From the NCBI GenBank assembly GCA_948567375.1, contig OX419755.1, forward strand, positions 26,118,517 through 26,182,516: DNA of 64,000 bases. The letters run 5' to 3'. The notes beneath the pieces were generated by a model that was not told where the DNA came from, did not search any database, and worked only from the letters and a program-made list of their open reading frames with translations. The stretch is from Lunularia cruciata (taxonomy: Eukaryota; Streptophyta; Marchantiopsida; Lunulariales; Lunulariaceae). A program made the translations under genes and the position numbers. Numbering within the stretch: the stretch's first letter is position 1; every line of letters begins with the position of its first letter. This document shows, piece after piece, positions 1-11,642 of the stretch.

Positions 1-701
1 TGCCTATAGTACCGCAACAAGTCTAGTGCTAATCCTACCAAACAACTCCAATACACATACTCCCTTTTCTAGATACTACCAAGCAATGAGTGTATTATTT
101 AAAGATGATAAAGTAATAGAGTTTAGAGGTTCATCCTCACATTGGTCTCCTAGTGATACAAAGGCTCCACTCCAAGTCTACCGTACCAATTGATTTGCAT
201 GCTGTGCCTCCTTAGAACTTCACAATAAAATATCCAAGGTGGATAGAATGGTCCCACTTGTACTCCAAATCCAATTGATCTTTTCTAGTATTGGGGTATC
301 TTCCATTTAGGCATTCCCGACCATTAAGTCACTAGTCCAAGTAACAAAACCATTGAAAGTTGAAAGAGGTGCAATGGTCCTTGGTAATAGTGAGTCAAGA
401 TTGTCACTACAAAAGCATATGGGTAGGTAACATACCCATCTTTCACCTGAAAACCAACCTAGCCTATAAGAGATTATCTCCTCTCAAGAGTCGATACTAA
501 AACCCATGAGGTATAACACTACTCCACCAACTAGCATATCATATGACTCAAGTATTGTCACCATGGTTGAGCTCTCACCTTAGAGATACCCGTTGGATGA
601 CCAGGCTAAATCTAGACAATGACCTCTCCACATATGATGTACTATGTAGAACCACCCCTAGAGATGTTTGGATCTGAAATGGACACCTCTCTACATTGGT
701 C
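1..701 (-). pseudogene. E-old pol: protease-to-methyltransferase spacer and start of methyltransferase motif I
   Basis: Read on the minus strand, the last codons before the window edge spell a methyltransferase motif I (E-L-F-G-R-I-S, about 28-48), followed by an in-frame TAG at 4-6. E has a TAG at exactly the same codon. The rest matches the E spacer between protease and methyltransferase. Bases 698-701 (GGTC) correspond to the target site of A in E and are single here. The catalytic part of the domain lies outside the window. Several stops make this a pseudogene. Confidence 0.75.
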
Positions 702-2930
702 TTTTGTAGCTCAAGACCAATAAGTACAACTTTTCCCAACATAAAGGGATGTGCACTAGAGTTTAATAAGACCTTTTGTGGTGTATAGACCTTCTATGAA
801 GGTCACACCAAACCAAAATTCCCCCTCTAGCTAGCCAATATGACAACTCCAAGTGTGAACCAAGCTCACTCAAAGGTAGGTCTAGTTGGTAACTCCTCCA
901 ACCTAGTTGATACTACCTACCATAAACTACTAATGAACAAATCCCATGCTCCTCAACCAAGTCAACTCTACTACCAACTAGCTCCACTCTAGAAGCAAGA
1001 AGCATATCATTACTACTCTCACAAAGTGTGGTAGCCAATGAAAGCACTAGAGCTAGGTCACCTCCTAATGTAAACATGTCATTGGCTAAGAACAAAGAGA
1101 AATGCATAATCAACCAAGCCACTCCCAACATTATGCTAGACTTAATTTGTGTAGTAGCAAGTGGTTGACTAGCATCTAGTCCATCATGCACTCCATCACC
1201 ACCTACCACACATGCACTAGGATGTTTAGGAGCCATGGATATCTTCTATAGTGCATTAAAGAGTGTGAAAGATTGAGGAAGTTTGACCTATCTACCAACC
1301 TCTCCTCTTTGTAGGTCCAACTCCACTAATGCTCCTCTAGGCTTTAGAGCACATATTGCACTCTTAGTCATTACAGCAGATGCATATACCTGTGCTACTC
1401 TATACATAAAGTTTTAAGATATCTTTGTTACCAACACAAGAGATGGAGGTCTCAACACCTAAAGTTGACCTCCTTTGAGCTATGGTCATGCTAGCCAATC
1501 TCTACTCTAACTACTCAATCCAAGTAACCATGGTTGTATCAAAAGCAAGGGTAGGTATTATACCCCTTCCAAGTGTGGATCCTCTACTACCATCTCTACT
1601 ACCTAGTCCTTTATGACCTGGAGCTCCCTACCACTTGTCATAGTAGCCCTACCACTCCAAAACTCTGGGTGAAGGTCAAAGCATTGGTCACTAGTGTGAC
1701 CAAATCTATGGAAATGGTCATATTATCTCCATGTTGGTTGTGATGCACCAAAGGTATCATGTCCACTATCTTGAGTGCACTCTCTCTTGTAGTGAGGTCC
1801 ACCACAAGTCCAACAAGCAACACCACCACTCATTAGCTATTGCTAACCCAAAAATGAAAGTAAGGGTCTACATGCATCAGACCCTCTATTGCTCCATAAG
1901 ATCAAGGCTATCTACTCTGCACTCAAAAATCTAACATGGTGTAGTGCACTCTACTACACTCTAAAAGAAGTAAAAATTGTGGATGAGATCTACCTACCAA
2001 ATCCAAATTTCATCACTCTCTCCTTTACCATGTTGAGCTCAATATGCTTAACTAAACTAAAGACCACCAACAAATTAGGTGAGGTAGCCTATAACAACAT
2101 AAAATCATGTACTCTATGTTGCAACTCTCTATTCAAGATCCCATACCAAATTTGGACTACTTGGGCCCCAATAACTCACTAAGTGAAATTGATCAACCAT
2201 CTCATGCAAGTGTATGCCTTGTATAGGCTCTCTCCAGCCTTCCATTGGAACTTTTGCAAGATCCTTAGCTTGTCACTTTGCACTCCTTGGTAGTTCTTTC
2301 TCAAACACTAGAGGAACTCTACCATGGCATAAACCCCAATACTTTGCCACCTCCTATAACGGTACCCCCACTCATAGTAACATCATCTCCAATTAGTGTT
2401 ACACCACCACTATTGAAGTAAGAACATTTGTGTACTATCAATCTACCTAGAAAACAAACCTAAAGCAATGGAGATGTAGTTTGGAGACCAATATTGTCTC
2501 CATAGCTTAATCTTCTACAAGTGAGCTCTCTTGAACTCATGATAGTAGACCTTCCCAAGTGCTAGAAAAACCTCTTTTATGCCATGAAAAGTGTGAACAA
2601 AGTTGGATTCCACATCTGCTATAGATCACACCAAACTCTTGGATAAAGTCATCCAACTCAATGTATACTCACTATACTAGAGTAGCACTAATGGCTTTTG
2701 GAGGCCCCATAAATCTTGTCCATGTCCCATAACAATGGTGCTGACATTTCATGTGCACTCTCAATTGAATCAACTCTTGTATCAAACTCCAAATTAAAGT
2801 CAATCTCCTCCCTCATTGGGACCTAAGATACAGACTGATATCAAGCCACTCCATGTAAGCCTATTACATACTACAGCAATATCTCCTTTGGAATCTCCAA
2901 AGTACTCCATTGTGACAATGTAACTCAAAT
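702..2930 (-). pseudogene. E-old gag and protease region
   Basis: Homologous base by base with the E gag-protease region at 49418-51746, in the same order and strand. The best-preserved open piece is at 913-1236. The knuckle region near 1700-1830 still shows fragments of the paired CCHC motifs. An in-frame TAG at 1502-1504 sits between the gag knuckles and protease, at the same codon as the TAG at 50225-50227 of E. Many other stops differ between the two copies. Not functional. Confidence 0.75.
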
Positions 2931-3994
2931 CACAATTGTAATCACCACAAGTTCCCCATCAAGTGCCAGCACCAACTAAATACCACTCACTAATATAGCT
3001 TCAATTGTGACAACTATACTAGAGGAAATGACAACTTGTAACACCATCACAACATGCACTCTCATGGTCTAAAGGGCACCACTTCTTGCCTTCCCAAAGA
3101 AAAACATATATAGTCTAATTAGTCATCACTCCAACCTCACTATCGAGAGTACACCAGAGCACTAATGCTCTAAAGTTAGGGCACCTCACACAAACAAGAA
3201 GTAGAGAATGGAGGGGAGCCAATCACAAGAAATCTAAACAAAACACTTCCATCTCATAAATTAACATGGGACTGAATATGCCACTATTTGGCATTTGACA
3301 TGATAGGATTGTCTATCTAATCCTAGGCTATTATGATCACCAAGGATGGGATCAAATTATCTCTCCCAGCCAAAGCTACATGTATATATGTATCAATTGA
3401 CTTGTCATTAGGATAGCAAGTGAGGGTGGACTAGCTGGCTAGGGCATCAATCTAGGAACCAAAGATTTGGGGTTCAAACCCTATTGCACACAGTCTAGAA
3501 AGAAGGATAGATTTTACCAAAACATAACCAAAACCTACCAAGAACTCATCTAAACTGGCTAGCTTCATGCTAACCTCTAAATGCCAAAAGAAGCCCTTCT
3601 TCTTGCCAATTTGAAGCTTCTCCAAGTTTGGCCAAGCTTCACTAACTCAAGCACTAGTTAGGGCAATTTGAGCAATCTCTAACTCTGGACAACCTTTGCC
3701 AACTTGAACTCCAAATCGTAACAACCTCCAAATTTTAAAAAACTTTGCTAATTTGATGCACCTCTTCTATAGTTAGCTGACCACCAAATCCTCCACTAAC
3801 TGTCAACTTGGGCCAAATTGAGAGGATGGGGATCAACTTGAATAGGGCTTCCGCACAAATAACTCTCAAGAAAATCTAGGACCACGATCAAATGTATCAA
3901 TGCCCTTAGTTCTTGCTCGATCAACCAAGCTTGGAGATACCACCAATGTCCTGAGTTCTTGCACTTGATTTCTCCATGACTCTCACTTCTTTGA
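2931..3994 (-). other. E-old untranslated leader between 5' LTR and gag
   Basis: Aligns with the E leader (51747-52982) in patches, with indels. I see no conserved coding frame. No convincing tRNA primer site lies beside the LTR, as in E. The short open frame at 3796-4104 is not conserved in E. Confidence 0.5.
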
Positions 3995-4446
3995 TGTAAT
4001 GAGTTCAATCTTCCACTCAAATCACACTCAAACCAGATCTCTATTTGATCTTCACTCAACAAGCTACCAACAATCGGGCATCGATTACAATCAAACCACA
4101 TCACTCTAGCTACAAGACCCCATGTGATGCTCCTTGGTCTCTGTCTACCATAGCCAAGAACTCAATGGCTCAATATTAGAGGAGTGAGCTCTTTGGAGTT
4201 GCATTTCAAAAGAATACCTCTTTGCTTGACCTAGGTCTCTAGGCCTAGTGATGCCATTGATGGCACATTAATAGTGTGAATGGTGTAAGTGATGATGGGT
4301 CACACCATGTGATCAATAGCTCTAATATGAAATCTGGTTGCCAACAAGTAGTCCATGAGCAATTACCAAAATAACTATGATTGCCAACACTACCACTCTA
4401 GTGTTTGAGCAAACTAGCTTCAATGCTAGTTCCAATGATTATGACA
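3995..4446 (-). repeat. 5' LTR of E-old (452 bp)
   Basis: On the plus strand it runs from TGTAATGAG to TTATGACA, so on its own strand it starts TGTCA and ends TTACA. It aligns end to end with the 451-bp 5' LTR of E (52983-53433), which fixes the family LTR at about 450 bp. The base following it (4447) begins RT sequence of element D. Confidence 0.75.
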
Positions 4447-5541
4447 AAGATATTGGTATGTTGAATGGAGAGTTTTACTATTTGGGCTCACTAATGCTCT
4501 AATAGTGTTCATGAATCAAATTCATTGGGTGTTAGATGGGCTATTGGATCAATACATGGTATTGTTTTTGGATGAGATTTTGATTTGTAATAATAAGATG
4601 GAAGTAGAACAAAAAACCACATCTAAGAAGTTTTGAGAAGACTGTGAAATGGAAATTCTATTGCAAGAAGCCAAGTGCACTTTTTGGCAAAAGGAAGTTA
4701 TTGTATTGTGTCATAAAGTTTTAGTAGAGTGGATCAAGATGGATGAGGAGAAAATCGAGGCAATTATTGATTGCCGTACTCCTAAGGATACCATAGAAGT
4801 TTGGGGATTTAATGGATTAGCAAGTTTACTCACATATTCATCCATTATTTTGCTCATGTGGCTGCACCCTTAATTGACCTTTTGGGGAAGATAATAAGCT
4901 TCAAATGGAATACCAAGCAAGAAGAGGCATTCAAGAAGCTTATGGATATCGTGTCTTCATGCCAATCATACAACCTCAACTACCTTATATGGTTGAATTT
5001 AATGCTTCTAACTTTACTATTGGAGCTATGTTGCATTCCTAAATGGTTTGTATCCCATAGCCTTTGTATATCAATGACTAAATGTAGCAAAAAGGAATTA
5101 TTTTGCTCAAGATCATGAACAATTTGCAATGGTGTATGCAACAAAAGTGTAGTGAAATTATCTCTTGGGAAAACAAGTGATAATGCTGACCAATCACAAA
5201 CCCTTGTTGTAGACCTTACATTCGGAGCAAATAAAAAATTGGCATCACTAATGGGAGGAGAAACCCTTTTTGTCTAATTTTAAGCTTAAATACAACCCAA
5301 GAAAGTTCCATGTCATTTTTTATGCCTTGTCACAATGACTTGATCTGAAGACTCCTCTTCAAACTCTCACAATAGCAACAATTACCACAATGTTGATAGA
5401 CTCAAAGATCCACATCAAGTTCAAGATGACTTTACAACAAAACCTCTTCTTTCACCTAGTACAAATTTTCTTGCAACACAAAATAAGGATTACAACACTT
5501 TCTCATTCAAACAAAGCATTCTATTGTGTGAGAATCGGATT
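4447..5541 (+). pseudogene. Element D: gypsy RT C-terminal half and RNase H, decayed
   Basis: Plus-strand frames show RT palm and thumb sequence. An L-F-G-L-T-N-A segment near 4485 is followed by F-L-D-E-I (the active-site loop, normally F-L-D-D-I), then the W-Q-K-E-V-I-V-L-C-H-K segment around 4690. RNase H follows from about 4860, with the F-V-S-H-S-L and N-H-K-P equivalents. Frameshifts and stops are frequent. The 5' part must lie left of E-old, outside the window. The element resumes at 31625 after B. Its RT style is close to chromoviruses, but too little remains to place it firmly. Confidence 0.65.
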
Positions 5542-6206
5542 TGCAACACCCAATTGTGCATGTATGTATTGTTGTGATATTTAGTTGATATTATAAGTAC
5601 TTGAGAGATATTATTTATATAGAGATAAAGGATTTCTCTACATTAGTCATGATTAGCTAAATTTATTCATAGCAAAGATAGAAGGGACCTTACTTTAGAA
5701 GAGGTGGTAAAGATGAGTACCACTATTTTGGATTCTAGTGTATTGACTTTGTATTATTCTTAGATGTTTGGCTTGAGGAAAGAGTTGCAATCTCTTTGGT
5801 TTCTTCTATAGTCCAAGGATAGACCATGTGAAAGAATCCTCAACTTAGTGGTTGGGTCAAGATAAGACCACATGCTTAGGAGAATATTCCCATGACTATA
5901 GATATTCCTTTAAACTTTAGACTTTATTTGACTTTTAGCCTAGTAACTTGAGTTACTCAAGTAATTAGTAACTTTGGTGCATAACTATTTCATAAGTATA
6001 TACAAAGGGGTGAGGAGGTACTCATCATCTTTTCATTTACAACTATCTCTCTCTCATTGAGTTCTCTAGTGAGCAATGGTTTGAGTCTTCAAGTGTTAGT
6101 CTTGAGGAGTATGATGGAGTTGGGGTTCCTTGCCTTCCTAGTCCATGGTGCGCTACCATAATAACCATCAAAGGTTCATCTTGAGTGAGAGATACACCAA
6201 CTCACA
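5542..6206 (+). repeat. 5' LTR of element B (665 bp)
   Basis: Starts TGCAACACCC and ends ACTCACA, and aligns over its length with the 693-bp LTR of A with many substitutions and small indels. The conserved TATATAG-rich stretch near 5617 and the 3' segment carrying ATGGTGCGCTACC (about 6145-6157) are both present. Confidence 0.85.
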
Positions 6207-6247
6207 TTTTTGTTTTTGTTGCCATGATCTCTCCAGAAGGCAAGATA

Positions 6248-6418
6248 ATGTTCCACGCACAATTTTATATTAGACAGAAGGAGGCTACGAGAGCTCACTT
6301 GGAGAGAACATTAGAGGAGGAGAGGGCTAAACTTACATTAGAGAACTTGGACCCGTTTTTATACTCTATAGTTAATTATGATAATTTTGAGGTGATATTT
6401 TATATATTATACACATGA
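6248..6418 (+). CDS. 56-codon leader ORF of element B, conserved in length with A
   Basis: Begins at an ATG (M-F-H-A-Q-F) just downstream of the primer-site position and ends at TGA. The equivalent frame in A (42311-42481) has the same length with about 13 substitutions in 56 residues. No stop or indel has entered it, although B's other genes are full of both. It is rich in charged residues (an E-R-T-L-E-E-E-R-A stretch), with no recognised domain. It could be a real small protein, a regulatory upstream ORF, or chance. Confidence 0.3.
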   Translation: MFHAQFYIRQKEATRAHLERTLEEERAKLTLENLDPFLYSIVNYDNFEVIFYILYT

Positions 6419-7067
6419 GAGGATTTGGGGAGATTGTGTGAGATGGATTGCAGATTTGGGTATTACAATGATTTTGGGCAAAATCTCAAGTTTGAGATCT
6501 AGACTTGAAATTTTCACAAAGAATAGCTTGGATTATGTGTTAGTTGGGACACTTAAAATTACTACAAGTGCTGCTATACACATTGAGCTAGACTTTTTGG
6601 AAGGTGGTAGGGTAAACTATTTTTGCCAATTGCATGCTCTCTGGAATTTTGTACAAAGTTTTCCATTTCTTCATTTTCCATTGGATTTTTTTGAAACTTT
6701 CCAAGAAAATTCAGTGCATAGTATTCTAAATTTTGGCTTCTAATATGAATAGGGAGAGACCATTCTTGTGCATGAAGATATGAGTTTTAAAGTGAGGGGG
6801 ATTAGTTTCAGATCAAATCTAAAATATGTGTGCTGAATAGAAAGGTGCATAGGCCAAATGGCTCAATGAAAAGATCTAAAATTTTTTAGAGGAGGATGCC
6901 CTAGGTTGTGATCAATTATGAAAAATATCAAAGGACTATGACATAGCAATTGAGAGAATTTAGTGATATTGTGAGGAGTAGTCAATTTTGGACAATGTAG
7001 ATCTCATGCATGAGGAATGTGACAGCAACCGAAAGCATATTTGAGTGTTTAGACTCATCTTGGGAAC

Positions 7068-7483
7068 ATGGAAGGTTATCAAGAGTGGAATTTGAGGCTA
7101 TGCAAGGTTCCCTTAGGGTTTGAGATGATTGTAAGAATGGATTTGAGGAAAAGAGAGTTTAGAATAGAATTTGAAAAGTAAAAGAGGATCCAAAAACATA
7201 CACTACTTGGAGGAAAGAGTGATTCTAAGTGATTTTTATATGGAGAGAAAGGAGAGGCTTACTTGACTTGGGATTGTAGTTTGGACCTTCTTCACAAAGA
7301 TTAGGATGGAGGAGATCTAAGACCAAAGAGTTGTGTGAGGTTTGTGGAGTGGAAGGACTTCCAAAAGTGCATGAGTCTAGTGGACTAACAATACTTTTGG
7401 AGATTTTGGTGAAAGATCTTGGAGAGAGTCTAAGTTTAGTTATAGAAAAACTATCACCTTCATCAGCTAGTTCTCAAGATTAG
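7068..7483 (+). pseudogene. Remnant of the zinc-knuckle ORF upstream of gag in element B
   Basis: Aligns with A's intact ORF at 43130-43603, from the ATG to the terminal TAG. The CCHC region is damaged (the first cysteine codon and part of the knuckle are lost around 7220-7250) and in-frame stops are present. The second cysteine cluster near 7335-7375 is still readable. Its presence shows that the extra ORF is a family trait and not a peculiarity of A. Confidence 0.65.
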
Positions 7484-7710
7484 TGATAGAAATAATCTTT
7501 CAACTTATGGATAAACTATCCATGAGAATTCAATTAATATGCAATCTAGGATTTGATGTTGCTATAAAAATCTTGGAGCAACCTAAACTTTTTTTGTTCC
7601 CTTAGGTGGATTACTCTCAAATGGTGTTATTCATGTATATACTCTTTTAGTTATACAGTAAAAGAAAAGAAAGAAATTGAGAGAAAAGAGAAAAAAAGTG
7701 AGGGGCTAAG

Positions 7711-10700
7711 ATGGGGAAACTTCCAGTTTTCTTTGGCAAGAATGGAGAAGATATGGAGACTTTTATGAGAGACTTCAAGAGAGCTTGCATAGGAAACATT
7801 AGTGAGAGAAGAATGAGTGGATCCCATTATTATTGGATTTCTTTGAGGATGCAGCCCTTACATGGTATGAGTCAAAATACCAAAAGAGAGAGAGGAAAGA
7901 TGGGCAAGATGAGTCTTGGAAGAGTTTGACTTCAGCACTCATTGAGAACTTTCTTCCATATAAGTATTATGAGAGACTGATGAGTGAGGTTACCTTCCTT
8001 AAATAAGGAAATGGAGAGAAAGTGTGAGTCTATGTAGAAAGAGTGGAGAAGTTAGAGTCCAAATTTCACATAATGTTGAGGAAGGGTGTGGATGATATGG
8101 AGACTACTATGATTGGCATAGGAGCCATGATTACCAAGAATTTTGTGAGAGGGTTGAGACCTCAAATGAGAAGTAAGGTAAGATATGAGAAACCTTCTTC
8201 CAAGGTTAAACTGTCAAGATTGCAATTTGTATGGAGGAGAGTTTGGAAGGAGATGAGAGTGATTTGGTGGTGAAGGATGTTATACATCCTCCTCAAGGCT
8301 ACAGGTATGGTTGAAATTCTGATATTTTTGGTGGCAAGGTTGCACCACAAGTAGTATTTGTTCTTGTTCTTGCACGTCTACCAAAGATCCACTTCAATCC
8401 CTCACAAAACAACTTGTAGATCTCAAGATCAATGTAGTGCAACTATGGGAGAAGAGAGAGGTGGATCAGAATGTGGAGAGATGGCTTAAGAGTTATAGAA
8501 GCTATCCATAAAGAGAAGGCCAACCAACTCAAATTTCATTGATAAAAATTGTTTTGGTTGTGGAAGAAGATGCCACATCCAAAGGAATTGTCCAAATTAC
8601 ACTTACCATGGAAGAAGGGGTTATGAGGGATCCAAAAGAAGGAAAAGGGGAGGCAATGAAGCCCACGTGGCTTCTTATCCAAACAAAGGTAAGGGGATAA
8701 ATCCATAGATGTGGTTGAGAGCAAGTATGAGAAAGAAGAGTGCTCAAACTCCAAAGGTCTTAATTTGGAGCTTTTGGCATAGGAGAAGAAGAGAGCTCAT
8801 TTTGTAGAGGATGTACACACTTTTCAAGAATTTACTCCTAGCAAGGATACTCCTATGTCTACTATGATCACTTTCACTAGCACCTCAACATCATCAACAA
8901 CAAAGACTACAAGGAAGAAGTTGGAGATGGAGGACTTCTTGATCTCAAAGCAAAAATGGAACTACAATGTGTTGGAAGATGTTGGTAGTCACAAGGCTAA
9001 CATCATAGTGGGCCAACTGATTACTTTGAATCCTACCTTGAGAAATGAACTTACAGGTGGTTTGAGTTTTACAAGGAGCAAGAGGAAGAAGAAAGCAAAA
9101 GCTCCACTATCAATGGAGGTGGTGGATGCCAAACTAGTATCATGGGATGCTTGTGAATATGCCTCCAAGATTGATGTGAAAGTGAATGGTCACAACCTCA
9201 AGGATGCACTTGTTGATGAGGGATCTATAGTGAATGCCATGTTTGAGAAGTTGATAAAGAAGTTAGGTATCATACCCTCTAGACCTTCAACATTTGTGGT
9301 GAGCATTGCAAACAAGCAACAAATTTGACCAATGAGGATGATGGATAAGGTGGTAATTTCAGTAATGAAAGTTCAAAATCTAATGACTTTCCAAATCTTG
9401 AAGGATTCAAGCTATGATTTGCTTCTTAGGAGACCATGGTTGAGAGCAGCACACATAATTGATTGAGAGCACAAAGTGTACTTGAGGATTGGACCATCAA
9501 ATCATAGAGTAACAATTCTTGTGATTGATACCACCAACACTTCATATTCAAATACACTATCTTTTGATTATTGAGAATCAAATTTAGAAGGAGCTTTAGG
9601 TACAGACACAAGCATGGAGGAAGAGACTTCCATGGAAGAGGATGAATTTGAATCTAGTTCAAATGTGAATCTTGTGTGCTACGGATTTTGCACCTAAGCT
9701 AAAGTTTTTGAAGGACTAGATAAATCACCATTGACACTTGAGGAGATAGAGAAGATGTTATCTACCCTCAAGTATGGTCCAAATGTTACCAAGGAAGAAA
9801 AAGTGAGATTTGACATGATTTTCCACAAGTTCATTCATGTGTTTGCTTTCAATTACAAGGATCTAAAGGAAGTCATCTTGGAGGAGTACAAGATAGAGGT
9901 GGAGTCACATGCAAAACCAGTCTGCCAAAAGCATAATTTCATTAGCCCACCAATAGCTTTGGCTGTAAAAAATGAAATTGATAAGCTCAAGGAGGTTGGA
10001 TTTATCTTTGAGGTGGAAAATTTAGAGTGAGTGTTTCTAGTTGTGATTGTGAAAAAAATGAATGGCAAGTTTCAGGTATGTGTGGATTACAAGAAGCTCA
10101 ACGTTGTTACTATGAATGATTATTATCCTTTGCCATTCATTGATGAGATCTTGGAGAAAGTTTTAGGTCATGAGAGATACAATTTTTTTGTATCTCTCAT
10201 GATATCTCTCATGATATCATGTATCTCTCATTTTGAGATGGTTATAGTGGGTATAACCAAATCAAGATTGCATTAGAGCATTAACAACTCACCACATTCA
10301 CCACACCTTTGGAGACTTATGCTCTCAAGGTCATGCCTTTTAGGCTTTGCAATGCTTTAGTCATATTCCAACGGTTCAGAATAAGGTGTTTGAACCTTTA
10401 ATTGGGGAATTTGTGAGAAAGTCTTGGATTTTGGAGAAAGTTGTAGGCCATGAGAGATACAATTTTGAGATGGTTATAGTGAGTATAACCAAATCAAGAT
10501 TGCATTAGAGCATTACCAACTCACCACATTCACCATACCTTTGGAGACTTATGCTCTCAAGGTCATGCCTTTTGGGCTTTGCAATGCTTTAGCCATATTC
10601 CAACAGTTCATGAACAAGGTGTTTGAAACTTTAATTGGGGAATTTGTGAGAGACTTCATTGAAGACTTTTGTGTCTATGGGAGCAAGGAGGCGCACTTTG

Positions 10701-11642
10701 AGAACTTGATCAAGGTCTTGCAATGCTTGGATGAAGCCAATGCATCACTCAACCTAAAGAAGTGCAATTTTGGTTGTGAAGGTTTGCTTTTGAGGCATAT
10801 CATCTCCAAGGATGGAATAACAATTGATCCTAAGAAGGGGAAGAAAATCTCAATCCTTCTATTCCCTTCAAGCTTGACAAAGTTACACCAATTTTTGGGG
10901 ATGGTTGGGTACTATAAGTGGTTCATCTTTTCATTTTCCAACAAGGCTTATGCATTGACCATCTACATGAAGAAGTAGTAGAATACATGGTGATTTTGGA
11001 GGACAAAGAGGCTCTCAAAGCTTTTGAGGAGCTCAAGCAATCCCTTGTGGTGGCTCCAATTCTTACTAAACCTGATCAGAGTAAGCTTTTCATGGTCTAT
11101 ATTGATGCTTCCAATGTGGCTAAAGGATGCACTCTTAGTAAATTAGACCAAGATGAGCATGATCATCCAATAGCTTATGGTAGTAGGCAAATGGTTTAAG
11201 CAAAAGAGAATTACTCAGTCATAAAAAGAGAAGGGTTAGCAATAATCTTTGGTCTCAAGAAGTTTAGAACTACTTGATTGGAGGGAGAGCCACCATTTTC
11301 ATAGATCACAAAGCTTTGAAGTACATCCTCAACAAGCCTAATGTGGAAGGAAGGTTAGCAAGGTGGATGATACTCTTGTCTGAGTATGACTACAAAATTG
11401 AGGATAGGCCAGGGAAGAACCATGCAAAGGTTGATTTGTTATCTAGACCTATGATCATGATGGAGTTGAACAAGTGGATGATTCCTTCCTGATGAGGAGC
11501 TCATGACAATCTCAATCACTCAAGAGGTTCCAATGGAGTATAAGGAGATTGTGGAATTTTACAAGAGATAACTATCCAGAAGTGATGCATGCTAGGGAGA
11601 AGAAGGCTCTTGCAGCAAGATCTAGGCCTTACACAATGGTGG
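7711..11642 (+). pseudogene. Element B gag-pol, 5' part (gag, protease, RT, RNase H), decayed
   Basis: Starts at the ATG matching A's Gag-Pol start (M-G-K-L-P-V-F-F-G-K). Open pieces at 7711-7929 (gag), 8043-8273 (gag), 8855-9328 (protease, with D-E-G-S for A's D-G-G-S), 9731-10276 (RT start), 10541-10978 (RT, with F-I-E-D where A has F-I-D-D) and 10918-11492 (RNase H) follow A's order. Breaks are mostly C-to-T or G-to-A changes, plus small indels and one local duplication (10151-10654). The frame is cut at 11642 by C, with TSD GGTGG at 11638-11642, and resumes at 29122. Confidence 0.85.
10151..10654 (+). repeat. Tandem duplication (about 280 bp period) inside B's RT
   Basis: The stretch starting TTGGAGAAAG at 10151 recurs at 10431 and each copy runs through the Y-N-Q-I-K and P-F-G-L-C-N segments of RT. 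Copy 1 carries an extra run of TATCTCTCATGA-type repeats at about 10187-10235. A and other gypsy RTs have only one copy, so this is a post-insertion event. Confidence 0.8.

Larger units (their letters stand above)
1..4446 (-). mobile_element. E-old: older, partial Ty3/gypsy element of the DNA-methyltransferase family
   Basis: This stretch is collinear, on the minus strand, with the full element E further right: 1-701 matches 40868-41576, and 702 onward matches 49418 onward. The 7.8-kb element A in E is absent here, so E-old keeps the uninterrupted arrangement. It runs from its 5' LTR (3995-4446) through leader, gag and protease into the start of the methyltransferase and leaves the window at base 1. 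The copy is decayed by many stops and transitions. Its right end abuts the RT of element D, so it probably inserted into D. The left end and left TSD lie outside the window. Confidence 0.85.
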
